Assembly (NCBI RefSeq): GCF_036785885.1
Contig: NC_092322.1
Coordinates: 16,018,466-16,082,465, forward strand
Reading direction: 5' to 3'
DNA: 64,000 bases
Source: Coffea arabica
Taxonomy: Eukaryota > Streptophyta > Magnoliopsida > Gentianales > Rubiaceae
The notes under the pieces are model-generated. The model was given only the letters and a program-made list of their open reading frames with translations, was not told the origin of the DNA and did no database searches. Shown here one piece after another: positions 24,339 to 35,212 of this stretch. Position 1 is the stretch's first letter, and the number at the start of each line of letters is the position of its first letter. The position numbers and the translations under genes were made by a program.

Positions 24339-24720
24339 CATGGTAGGAAATACATTCGTTCATTTTTCTTTTCTTTCATTACTGCAATTACAATTACAAT
24401 AAGCACCACTACAATTAGAGATATCAACGTTCTCCCTTTGGAGTCAGTTCTTCTTCTTTTTTTAAGAGCCACTTTATACTTGGCCACTGTTTCTTGCAAT
24501 GACTGGACTATAGTTTTGAATTCTTCATATTTGGTCACCAGTTGGTTATTTTGAAGCATAATGGCAGCTCTTGCAGTGTTCATTTTTTCATGTGCTCTTT
24601 GTAGCTGCTCATTTTGTTGCTATAAATGGTTAATCCTTGCCTGCATTTCTTCCATTTAGCCATGAAAATATTCTCCAACTAGTTTTATACCCATTCGTTG
24701 AATGAAAATTGTCTAAAAAT
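24317..24720 (-). pseudogene. Convergent MULE ORF: coiled coil plus membrane segment, broken
   Basis: On the minus strand a frame reads through a charged, glutamine-rich helix (NNQLVTKYEEFKTIVQSLQETVAKYKV), a basic patch KKRRRT and a hydrophobic segment LISLIVVVLIVIVIAVM, then a lysine-rich end. Upstream, the same frame continues with in-frame stops (near 24620 and 24660) over more helical sequence. The last residues are read from inside the hAT element whose border is at 24338, so the natural C-terminus was cut off. It faces the transposase from the opposite end of the element. The small coil-plus-anchor arrangement resembles C-termini of plant GRF-zinc-finger proteins, but no zinc finger was found. 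Function unknown. Confidence 0.5.
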
Positions 24721-26169
24721 AATAAATTATTTAGTGTAGTTCATAAAAATATTTTCATAAAATACAAAACTTATTGTATAATCTATTATAACCTTTCTTA
24801 AATACATTGTTATTAAAAAATAGTCTTCTAATGTAAATTTAAACATCTAATTCAATGATTAATAATTCGAAATGCACAAAAAAAAAATCGACAATATGAT
24901 GACATTCAAAAACTTGAAAATAGGGAAGATCAAATCTTGGCTGATCTTTTGTAAACAAAAGAATGGCCAACCCGTTACCAAAACATCAATTTTGGTACTT
25001 AATATAAATGGCTTAAAGGTTAATGTGAAAAGAAAAGAAGCCGAATGAAATATTAATAAAAGATAATAATTCAGAATCAATCAAGTCATAGGAACATAGA
25101 AACCTTCTAAATCTGTTCATGGCTAATAGAAACCAAAACAAAAACATAAGATGTATTTTGCTATTAAGTCAAAAACATAAAAAATATAAATTGTTTGATG
25201 TATATTGTATGACGTGAACTGCTGTATGACAATGAACTTGATGCCTTGCCATTTATATAATCAATGACACCTTCTTGTTTTTTAGAAGCTTTCTATCAAA
25301 ATCTAAAAAAAAACATTGAAAACTATACAAAATTTTTTTAACCCCAGAAACCCAGAAAAAAAAAAATTTAATACGTTGTTGAAGACAATTAATAAATTGT
25401 CAAAGGCAATTAAAAAATCGTGTGAAAACACAGTTTAAAAGGCCACTTCTAAATCACTAACAAAAAAAAAATATTGTTCTACTTAAATTGAAGAGTGAAT
25501 CCATAAATCGAAATAACAAATTAATTACAAAAACCTTGCCAGAAATAAAAATCAAACTGTAACTTTTGAAGAGTTAGAAAATTCAAATTCAATGATCTAG
25601 CTATGAAAAAAATGTAGGAAATTACAGACCACATACAAGGAGCATAAACAAAGTCCAAATGCGGTCCTTGCATTGAAGGAAAAAAAACGAAGTTCCAAAT
25701 CCGGTCCTTGCATTGAAAAAAAAAATTCCAAAAACATTGTAGAAAAGTGTAAACATCTGCACTGCTTGATAAAGTGATAAGTAATAGATCGATAACCATA
25801 TATATGAGTAAAAATGTAGAGTATTTTCGATAGTGATAATCTGATAAAGATAATCTAATATTTGAGTTGATATTTCGAACTTTTGAGTTGAAGATGAGAG
25901 AGAGTTAAAAACATAATTCAAAATTATTTATACTAATCCCCTGGAAATTTAGGCTTGATGATTAGGGTTAAGGGAAAAAATGTGAGAGAATGGAAGAGAT
26001 AATTATGAAAGAATTATCTAGAATTGTAAAGTCAAGAGAAAAAAGAGAGATAGAATAGCGTAAGTTATTAGGGGGTTAACTCATAGAGTATGTTGCATCT
26101 ACTTGCTATATCGATAAGCCACATGGGAAAGAGATAAACTAAAAGGATAAGAATGAGAATAAGACTTTA

Positions 26170-26216
<47 letters not shown>

Positions 26217-26699
26217 TTCCATTCCCTTTTTGCATGTTTCAGGTTCTACCCCATTTAAAATACTTGCATGCATTAGTATTCTATTTTTAAAAAAAATCCA
26301 AAATTGGTGACTGTTATTACCTTTGGTTCACTGAAATTGTATGAGATTTGGACTTACCGAATATTTAGAACATCCTAAGAATTTTCTTCTTGGATTGTGA
26401 ACGGTCCATGAAGTCCTTAGAGGTGCTATTCATACACACCTGCATCTTGAGTTGAAGTTTGTTGCTTCATATGCATTGCTTGAGTTGCAACTATTTGAAC
26501 TGTGTTTCATGTGTGTAGAAGAATTGTGCATCTGTGAAAAAGAGGAAATAAAAGGGGAAAAATTATGAGGAGAGGTGATAGTACGTGGAGACATTTATAT
26601 TCATTTGGAAAGAAGGCAATTCTGTAAACAAATTTCAACAGATAAAAAGTGCAACCTACACGCTTTGTTTGACCGTCAAATGTGTGAACGGTTGTTTTT
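24721..26699. other. Right interior of the MULE
   Basis: This is AT-rich DNA. A near-direct repeat of 'ccaaatgcggtccttgcattgaa' type occurs twice at about 25655-25715. An (AT)n tract lies at about 26170-26213. No coding region is supported. Confidence 0.45.
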
Positions 26700-26785
26700 T
26701 TAGTGTGCAAAGTGCCTATAAACATAATTAGGGGTGTATTGTGCAACAGTTATGAAAGTTCATGGGGGTTTTCTGCACTTAACCC
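26700..26785 (-). repeat. Right terminal inverted repeat of the MULE
   Basis: This is an inverted partner of 18606-18693, followed by the second 9-bp target copy taaaacatt. Confidence 0.9.
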
Positions 26786-27394
26786 TAAAACATTTAGGGA
26801 TCAAACAAAATAATAGAAAAGTTTATTAAACATTCACTTCATTTGAGAGAGTTGCTCTCGTATTTGACCTTCCGTTTCTCTCTCTCTTTTTTTCTTTTCT
26901 GTTTCTCTCTTTTTCTTTTCTTGCATTTTTTCGTCTTCTGTATTATTCCTTTTCTGAATCTTCTTTTTCTTTTTCCCCCTCTTTCTTTAATTTTTAATCT
27001 TTGTCTTGTTTTCTTCCTTCACAAAAATAAAAAATCATATCATCTTATTATTTACATTCGTTTCCTTTAATGCATTTCAAGTTTTTTTTTATTCAAAGCT
27101 TAAATTAACATTTCCTTTCCATCCTCTGTCTCTCTTTCTTACTTTTTTCCTTTTAATTTTTGAATTTTGATGTTATATATGTAGTAAATCTATTTGGTAG
27201 ATGAATTAAGCTTGATTTTTATTGTATTTTTCTTCAATAGAATTGAGGAAAACAAAAATGTCAAAAATAGAAAGTCAGCAAAAAAAATAAAAAGTGACTC
27301 AGAAAAAGAAAAACAAAAAAATAGGTATTCACCGATTTTACCGATTCTTGGTTAAACTTGACCTTTTACCGAGTTTGATAGAATTTTTGACTGG

Positions 27395-27650
27395 CAGATA
27401 TTTGGGGGATTTTTCTATAATGGAGACAGTACGGATGTCTCCAGCAAGGGAAAAGCTGGCCAGATGAAGCATCCATTGGCACCTGTCCAGCCACGGAAAT
27501 CAAGGCTGCATGGAAACCGAAAGGAGAATTGCTGAGCCGGTGTTGTTGCAGGCGCACATGTTCCGGTTGGACTTCCACGTCAAACCAGATGGCGAGAAAT
27601 CTTTGATGTTCCAGTTGGACGTCCACATCATTGCAAGCGTGGAAAGATGA
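27395..27650. repeat. GC-richer segment with hairpin and short direct repeats
   Basis: A perfect 7-bp stem GGAGACA/TGTCTCC with loop gtacgga starts near 27422. An inverted, diverged copy of about 41 bp around it lies near 33130-33175. Two direct copies of 'tgttccrgttggac.tccac' follow, about 52 bp apart (near 27558 and 27610). The composition differs from the surrounding AT-rich DNA. No gene was recognised on either strand. Confidence 0.55.
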
Positions 27651-27719
27651 TTAATTTAAGAACGTTTACCAACGGAACACTAAATTGCAAGTGGTCCCTA
27701 AAAAGAGTGGCCAGTGAAA

Positions 27720-28554
27720 GGGGTAATTTCAGAAACATCCCCCAATATTTTTAACAATTTCTCTGAACTCCCTCTCCCTTAAAAATTAAACAATTACACA
27801 TATCTCCCTTGGGATTGAAAAAGACAATTTAACTCTTAAATATTTTAATAAAATTCTCTTATATGGTATACATATATTTACAATGAGTTTCCAAATTATT
27901 TGTTAATTATTTTTCCTTCTTATTTTCATCAATAAAACTGTAGAACTGTCACTATTGTGTCTAATTTGTATTGTAACTAAATGTCGAATTAGAAAAAGTT
28001 TTTACAAGTTAATTTTATATGTAATTGAATATTTTTGTTTATTTTGTTTTGTATTTCTTTCTTTTTAATTGACAAAAATGAAAAAGAAATGGGCCAAAAT
28101 CACTATTAAATAATGATAATTCCATGACTTGAAAAATTAATAAACTCTAAATGAGTTGTCAACATATTTTTTGTAGTTTATAATTCTAAATCCATAATAA
28201 AATACCAGAAAAAAGTTTCTAATTAATCATAATAATAAAATTATTATAGTTGTTTATAAAATAGCAGATATGTACATTTTCAAAATTTGGCACCTATTTC
28301 ATATAATTATACTACATAATCTTATAATTGTATAGAAAAAAATTAAAACTCATTATACAACGGCATTTATGGGTATTCAAATAAATTTGGGCAAATCAAT
28401 ATTATTTTAATACATTGTTACTAAAAGTATTGAATTAATGGACGTAAGCATAATTTTTGAAATCTCATGAGAATTCGATGAAATTGTCAGAAACCTCAGG
28501 ACTCATGAGATTTCAAAAATTACGCTTACCAGGAGAGGTTTCTGAAATCATCCC
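27720..28554. mobile_element. Non-autonomous Mutator-type element (835 bp)
   Basis: It belongs to the same family as 5549-6305 and 37004-37758: the ends read GGGGTAATTTCAGAAAC and, inverted, GGGATGATTTCAGAAACC. The 9-bp flanks ccagtgaaa and caaataaaa agree at six positions. Near the right end (about 28440-28535) the terminal sequence is duplicated head to head around 'ctcatgag' motifs, giving a local palindrome. Confidence 0.75.
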
Positions 28555-29653
28555 CAAATAAAAAGCATAGTATAGATACAAGTAATTTGTAGCAGGTTTA
28601 GTATGTTCATGAATAACAACAAAAAAGATTGCCAGCGCAATCTTTTTTTTGCATAATGATTAATAATTAATGAATTGATCCAGGGTGTAAATAATTGTAT
28701 AATAATCTTTTGTTAAAGTATTCATAGTTGTATGAAGAAATAATTGCATTTGAAGTATTTATGTACCATAGTAGTCTTTAAAAACTTATGTATACAAAAA
28801 TAGTGTGGTGCAATCATATCTGCTAAATACTACAATTCATACAATAGATGAAATGTATTCTCTAGGATGGTAATTAAATTTATGATGTGTGTGATTATAT
28901 TGATCGGCATCGGTATTCATTTTAAGTAGGAATAAAATGAAACATAGCATAGTGCATTTGTGCATTAGTGATGTAGTGGTATGTAACAAAGTTAATAAGT
29001 TAAGCAATATAAAAAGTGTATTAATAAATGTACATGAAATTACTATGTACGATAATGCAAGTGTATTGAAAAAGGATAAATAAAATTAGACGGCAAGGAT
29101 AAAAAGAATAACTCAAATGCATTAGGTGTGATAGAGGTTATTAGAAGAGACAAATTATAAATGAAATTAGTTGGAAGAGAGTTAGATGAAAAAATAAGTA
29201 AAACTCAAGTAGAACAAATTAGTTGTTATACAATCAAAGTTGATAATGTCTATATTGGCAGAGTATAAATAATGATTAATTCTTGAAATAATAATTATGG
29301 TATATATGTGTATTAATGTATGCGTGCATACATGTGTATATATGTATCTATATCTATATGTATTCAGGAAGGGGTTTTTAGCAGAAACCCTCTCAACGAC
29401 TTCTAAAATTTTCATTCTTTTTCCTAAATTTTTGTATTTATTTAATACATAAAAAGTAGTGGGTTATAACCAACCCTATCACTAGGCAAATTTAAAATTT
29501 AAAACTTTTCCACTATCTATTTCATAAACAGTTTGTTATTTATACTTTAAATCCTTTTTACTCCTTAATTAAAGACAAATCTCATTTGTAAGCTATTTTA
29601 ATACAATTTTACATTTTTATAATTAAGAAATACTTTAATTTTACATTTTTAGT
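28555..29653. other. AT-rich intergenic DNA
   Basis: No gene or clear element end is seen. Short ATGTATAT-type microsatellite sequence occurs near 29297-29362. Confidence 0.45.
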
Positions 29654-30904
29654 ATCAAGAAAAGGAATAAGTAGGAAAAGGACAAAAAAATTAAATATGA
29701 ATAAATATAGAAGAGGCATTTTTGTCCTAAAACATAAAGGAGACAAGCAAAGTGTCCATTTATTGAGTTGAGGAGGTAATGCAACTAAATGTAAAGTTAA
29801 GGGGCTCCTATAACTGCTCTTACAAATCCTATAATCATGCTCATATTTTCCCCACATTTCCCCTACGTTTTCCACTCCACATTTCTAAAACAAAAACCGA
29901 CACCTACTAAAATATTTAAAAAATTTTTAAAAAATTCTTTTAAATTTGCACACATATAAGGTGTGCCGTTCTCACCGGTATTAAATAGCATGTGTTCATA
30001 AATAACATATACTTTGTTATAGCATACACTTTATGATCATTATTTTCCTAATAACGTAAGGTAAAAAAGATAAAAATAAATAAAGAATGTTTTAAAATGA
30101 TTAAAATTAATATCTAGATAAAAATAGCAAAGAGAAGAAAATATTTGATTATATGAGAGAATGATGAAAAATATCAAGAAAAGGAGGAAGTAGGAAAATG
30201 GCAAAAAAAATTAAATATTAATAAATATAAAAGAGGCATTTTTGTCCTAAAACATAAAGTAGACGGACAAAGTGTCCATTTATTGAGTTGAGGAGGTAAA
30301 GTGCGACTAAATATAAAGTTAAGGGGCTCCTATATATTACCGCTCCTACAAATCCTATAATCATGCTTACATTTTTCCCACATTTCCCCCACATTTCCCA
30401 CTCCACATTTCTAAAACAAAAACCAACAACTACTAAAATATTTAATAAATTTTTAAAAAATTCTTTTAAATTTGCAAACATATAAGGTGTGCCGTTCTCA
30501 CCAGTATTAAATAGCATGTGTTCATAAATAACATATATTTTGTTATAGCATACCCTTTATGATCATTATTTTCCTAATAACGTAAGGTAAAAAAGATAAA
30601 AATAAATAAAGAATGTTTTAAAATGATTAAAATTAATATCTAGATAAAAATGGCAAAGAGAAGAAAGTATTTGATTATATGAGAGAATGATGAAAAAGGA
30701 AAAAAATTAAATATTAATAAATATAGAAGAGGCATTTTTGTTCTAAAACGTAAAGTAGACAGGCAAAGTGTCCATTTATTGAGCTAAGGGGTAAAGTGCA
30801 ATTAAATATGTTGCTACAATTTTTTAACCTTTTTTTATTTATCCTTTTATTATCATTTTTTTCAATAATCTCAGCACTGTGCGTAGCACGGGCATTCATG
30901 CTAG
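29654..30904 (+). repeat. Tandem repeat, about 2.4 copies of a 520-bp unit, ending in a Helitron terminus
   Basis: The block 'gaggcatttttgt(c/t)ctaaaac' recurs near 29713, 30234 and 30728. Units one and two are nearly collinear over about 520 bp, including 'aaggtgtgccgttctcacc' and 'aacgtaaggtaaaaaagat'. The third copy breaks off after about 110 bp and runs into the Helitron-like 3' end. The sequence is non-coding. Confidence 0.85.
30860..30904 (+). mobile_element. Helitron-like 3' terminus
   Basis: A stem CTGTGC/GCACGG with loop GTA (30877-30891) stands 9 bases before CTAG (30901-30904), which is followed by T. Hairpin, short spacer and CTAG|T are the defining 3' features of plant Helitrons. 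I did not find a convincing 5' TC end, so the left limit of this element is unknown. Confidence 0.65.
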
Positions 30905-33751
30905 TTTACTAGTAATGATGATGGAGTCGAACATTCCATATAGGCGCACTTTTGGCGAATATGAGAAGTGGGATTTACGGGCTGCAAGAAAGGTGTGATT
31001 AAAAGTAATAGGATGGAAGCAAAGAAGAGTTAAGTATTGTCACGTTTTTTTAGTGTAAGTGGCAGGTCTCGAACTTGAAAATAGGTCCATCCCACGTACC
31101 ATCCAAATCATCCCTTCCTCTCTAAGTTTCATCTATAGTACAAGTTAAGGTGTCACGAACATTCCGAGTTCAGTTCATTTGAGTGACAAAAAAGATTGAT
31201 TGTATAATAAATAAATCAAAGTTGAACACGATGTTAGGTTCATTTAATAGTCGAGACGAGCACGACCCTATTCACAAACTATTCGAATAGTTCATGAACA
31301 CATATATAATGACAACGAATAAATGAATAGCAATATTAGTATATTTTTAAATATACGATATATATGTCTTGTTTGAATAAAAAAAGTAATTATACATGAA
31401 ATGAATATTATTTAATTTGTTAAAAAAATAAGCATAATTATGAATTTATTCTAAATCACAAGTGATCTTTAAAATGCATAATTAAATAGTTTTCAAAATG
31501 AAATTGGAGTTAGAGCTGAAGCTTGAATTCGATTGATTTAATTTAAAAAATTGACAATGAATTTGAAGTGTAACATATATACAAATTATTGAAGGCAATT
31601 CGAGCAACATTTATAGGTCATTTAATATTCAATGAAGGACGAATAATGTTCATATAATATGTGAATAGATCTTGAACATCATGTAATTAGATGGATTTGG
31701 CTTGTGGAAAACATATTATACAAGTATAATAAAAGTAAGAAAATTTGTGAAACTAGTAAAATTAAATGGTAGAGAAACAGAATGGAAAGTAGATGAATGA
31801 TCGCTTGGTAAGTAGAAAAAAAGGAAAAAAATTGTGTCCGTAATTTGGCAGAGAGCAAAATGCACAAGGTATTAGCAATGCATTAAAACCGTTAAGACTA
31901 TCTCATGGATGTAGTTACAACATTGCATTAAAAATGACCTTATTGATTAAAAAAATGGGAAAAAATTTCCAAATTGTATCGTTAACCTCTTAAACGGGAA
32001 CAATTATGAGAGTACTTAGTGATGCAATATGTTGCTTTAATGAAGTCCCAAAAAGTTTAGGCCATTTGTCAACGAATGTAAAATTAATAATATATATCAT
32101 ATGTGTCAAAGCATCTCATTTGTATGTACATTTTTTGAATGCCTATCGTAAAAAATAGTATTCACATAATTATGGATAACTTAAAATGTGAATCTTAAAA
32201 ATGAAATAACTAATTGTATGGAAATGTGTTGTAGTTTGTACTTATATAATTTACATCAGTCTAAAATAGCCAATACTGAGGACATTAAAATAAGAATTCT
32301 TCCCAAAGCAATCTAAGAATTTAAAGGGAATCTTACAAGATTGGTTCATTCTTATGTCTCTGATAGATGGTCATAATTTCATCCGGGTTTGAATCACACA
32401 GAGGGGTACAATAAAGATAAAAAAAATCGTTAAAAAAAACGACAAAGAGTTGTGTATGTTACGTGAAGGCAATCGAAAAAATATATTGAAGATACTTATG
32501 TCTTTACAAAATACCATTTCAATTCATCTTATTTTATTAAATGTGGGATGTGATATAATTCTGAAGGATGAAGCGAATATATCTGTAATATTTTAATAAT
32601 TATTTAAAAATTATTTTTTTATGTTGTTTAAAAAATAAAAAATTATTTTGTAATGTTTTAAGCTCGAGGTAGATTCAAAACTGAATGATACTTGCCAATT
32701 TGACAAGGGTCTAGCTTCGTAGCGGTTTAAGGCCTATGCAAGATTGGAGCCCGGAGGATGCATTCAGTTTTTAAATGAGTTACTAACAAACAAACATGGC
32801 CTGCTATTGTGCACTTTTTATTTCCCGCTAAACGTAAACCTTGCACAAATATCCCTACCCATTGTCCTCCAAAGCAATTTATTCGAGTCCAGGGTATTTG
32901 TACTTTTACTTTGCAAAACAGTCCTTGGTGCTAATTCATTTGAATTATTTTAATTACCTATTGCCACCTCAACTCACCACTAAGCATTCACGGACTCATG
33001 AATGCCACCTCACTCACTTTCAAACCGGTTTGAAACCGATACTGTTGTGCTGCAAGGACACAGCACATGCTGGCACTTCCCATTAATGCTGCTGCGGTGG
33101 CTCATTGTACATCACATCTTTCCAACCCGTTGCTTTACTCTTCCTGGAGACATCCGTACTATCTCCACTATATAACCATCCATATTTGGGGACCGAATAC
33201 TTAGGCTGTTCCGATTCAAATAGTCAGATCAACTAGTCCTGTCAAAATTTGAAAACATAGGTTACCACTTACCTCTTGACTTATGTCCTATTTTGCACTT
33301 CCCCCTTGTAAAAGTCCTTAATGTTTGTCCCATTTGGCACTTTCCCCTCTAATGTTAATTTTGGTACACTTAACTCCCTCTGTTAATCCACACGAGCAGT
33401 TAAAACATGAAGAAACAACTAAATTGTCAAAATCTGTCTTCAGTTCCAACAATTGGAATAACTAAAAAAATAAAAATTGCTCTTTCTCTTTGTTCTTAAT
33501 AGTCATACCTGCTCTTGTTCAGTCGGATACGAGTCATGCTCACCAGAATCACTACCACAACCCAAATAACTCCATCTTCTTATCTAATTCTCCTGTACAC
33601 TACCATCACAAGTCACAACCAGCTTCTGCATTTATTCTGCATTTTCCGTTCCTCTATTCTAATAAGCCGCAAAAATAGTATGCTACCATTCTTTTTTCTC
33701 TTTTTTTTTTCATAGATGAAGTTAGATGAAGTAGGGATTAAGATTAAACTT
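30905..33751. other. Repeat-derived spacer with an old SINE
   Basis: About 31046-31130 is a minus-strand SINE relative ('ggatggtac', 'gttcgaga', 'cttacactaaaaaaa' on that strand). About 31150-31690 has hAT-like 'gttcatgaac' and 'gagacgagcacgac' motifs. Near 33130-33175 lies the inverted copy of the hairpin segment at 27395-27650. From about 33265 to 33400 the sequence reads like one end of a Mutator-type element ('ttgcacttcccccttgt', 'ggcactttcccctc') without a detected partner. No gene is supported. Confidence 0.45.
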
Positions 33752-34201
33752 GGATAAAATACCAAAAAACTCTCTATGATTTGATAAATGTTCAATTCAA
33801 CTCCCTCTAGTTTGAAAATCTACATTATAACTCCCTGTGGTGTTGACTAAATTGAAAATTGGACAGAAAGCATCCAATCTAACGGTTGTATGTAAATGTC
33901 AATATTGTCCCTACTATATGTAAGATGCTTCCCATTCAATTTTCAATTTAGTCGAAATCACAGGGAGTTATAGTGTAATTTTTCAAACTAGAGGGAGTTA
34001 AATTGAATATTTGACAAACCATAGGGAGTTCATTTTTATAGGGGCAATATTGACATTTCACGTATAACCGTTAGATTGGATGCTTTCCGTCCAATTTTCA
34101 AATTAGTTGAAATCACAGGGAGTTATAGTGTAGGTTTCCAAATCTGAGGGAGTTAAATTAAACATTTAGTAAACCACAAGGAATTTTTTGGTATTTTACC
34201 C
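33752..34201. mobile_element. 450-bp Mutator-type foldback element with perfect 9-bp duplication
   Basis: The ends read GGATAAAATACCAAAAAA and, inverted, GGGTAAAATACCAAAAAA. The flanking 9-mer attaaactt is identical on both sides (33743-33751 and 34202-34210). The left arm (to about 33920) is followed by two inverted copies of itself (about 33930-34040 and 34045-34201), so one arm is duplicated. A transcript would fold into a long hairpin. Confidence 0.92.
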
Positions 34202-34914
34202 ATTAAACTTCAAAAACAAAAAAGTTTCAAATGTCAGTTATTTCGGCAGAATGCTCTAATGATGTACACCAATTGGATGAGATACTGAGACGAGGTGCAA
34301 TTGTGAAAAAATAGCTCGAATATGCAGTTTGTGAAAATGCAAAAATCTTTGGAGATAATTTTATGGTTGCTTGAATCATATGGTAAGCCTCCTTTTTTCT
34401 TTTCTTTATTTTTGAGTTACCTTATTCCCTTTACTTGATTGTTTGCTTGTTTTTTTGATTTGTTTTATAAACAACCAATAACCTTATTGCCTTTGTTAAT
34501 TTGGATAGACTCAAAGGGCATATGGATAATTCAAGTGGTTAGATCATGAACTTTGTGGCACAAGGCCACAAAAATCTAAATACATTCATGGAGTGCTGTG
34601 AAAGAAGGAACGGAGGACGAAAAATGAGTGCCAAAAACTTAAAAGAGACAATTAAGATTTAGCTGTAGGAAACAGTATTTTGGAGGCTGAATAGGTAGCC
34701 TTGCAATGTAAACTCAAAACTAGGAGAAATAAGATTTTGAAGAGACACCACGGAGAGAAAAATTGCAATTCGATAATTTATATGCAAAATTTGATGTGCA
34801 TTCCAGAATTTATATGCAAGACATAATTGCAATTCATTCCCAAAACTAGCTTGCATAAATATATAAATGATATTTAATTACATACTCATTAGTCATCAAT
34901 AGCAACTAAACTGG

Positions 34915-34998
34915 AGGGATTGGTTAGGTGATTCGAAGGAGAGAATGTAAGTGAAAGATCCCGAATTCGAACCCTTTTGCTTATACTTAAAAAAAAAA
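34915..34998 (+). mobile_element. SINE copy
   Basis: It reads 'gagaatgtaagtgaaagatcc', B-box-like 'gaattcgaaccc', 'cttatactt' and a poly-A tail of about 14. The order is as in the SINE at 4089-4193. No target duplication was found. Confidence 0.7.
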
Positions 34999-35007
34999 AA
35001 AAGGCAT

Positions 35008-35212
35008 CTGAACAAATAAACATCTGGTGAACATCCACTTTCATAATAAATTTAGGCAGTTCAAATATACCAGTCATAAAATAAATAGCAGCTGAACAAA
35101 TAAACTTCTGTTCAAATATACCAGTCATAAAATCTACCAGTCAAATAAACCAGTCATAAAAGCTACTTTCATAATAAATTAAGGTATTTCAAATATACCA
35201 GTCACAAAATCT
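35008..35212. repeat. Compound short tandem repeat
   Basis: The motif 'ttcaaatataccagtca(t/c)aaaat' appears three times (about 35060, 35111 and 35189). 'Ctttcataataaattwagg' and 'gaacaaataaac(a/t)tctg' each appear twice. This implies a roughly 130-bp duplicated unit with smaller internal copies. Confidence 0.75.

Larger units (their letters stand above)
18606..26785 (+). mobile_element. Decayed Mutator-like element (MULE), 8.2 kb
   Basis: Both ends start GGGTTAA(A/G)TGCAGAAAACC and remain inverted copies for about 85 bp, to TAGGCACTTTGCAC. The flanking 9-mers are taaaatatt (18597-18605) and taaaacatt (26786-26794), one transition apart. Inside are a broken MuDR-type transposase on the plus strand and a broken convergent ORF on the minus strand. 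A hAT element was inserted later. Stops and frameshifts make it non-autonomous. Confidence 0.9.

Noticed and set aside
29654..30800. CRISPR-like or satellite array
   Set aside because: The unit is about 520 bp with under three copies and no spacers. It is a plain tandem duplication in a plant genome.
29609..30899. Similar minus-strand frames in the tandem repeat (about 60-100 codons)
   Set aside because: They are repeated only because the DNA is tandemly repeated. They show no domain and lie in non-coding Helitron-type sequence.
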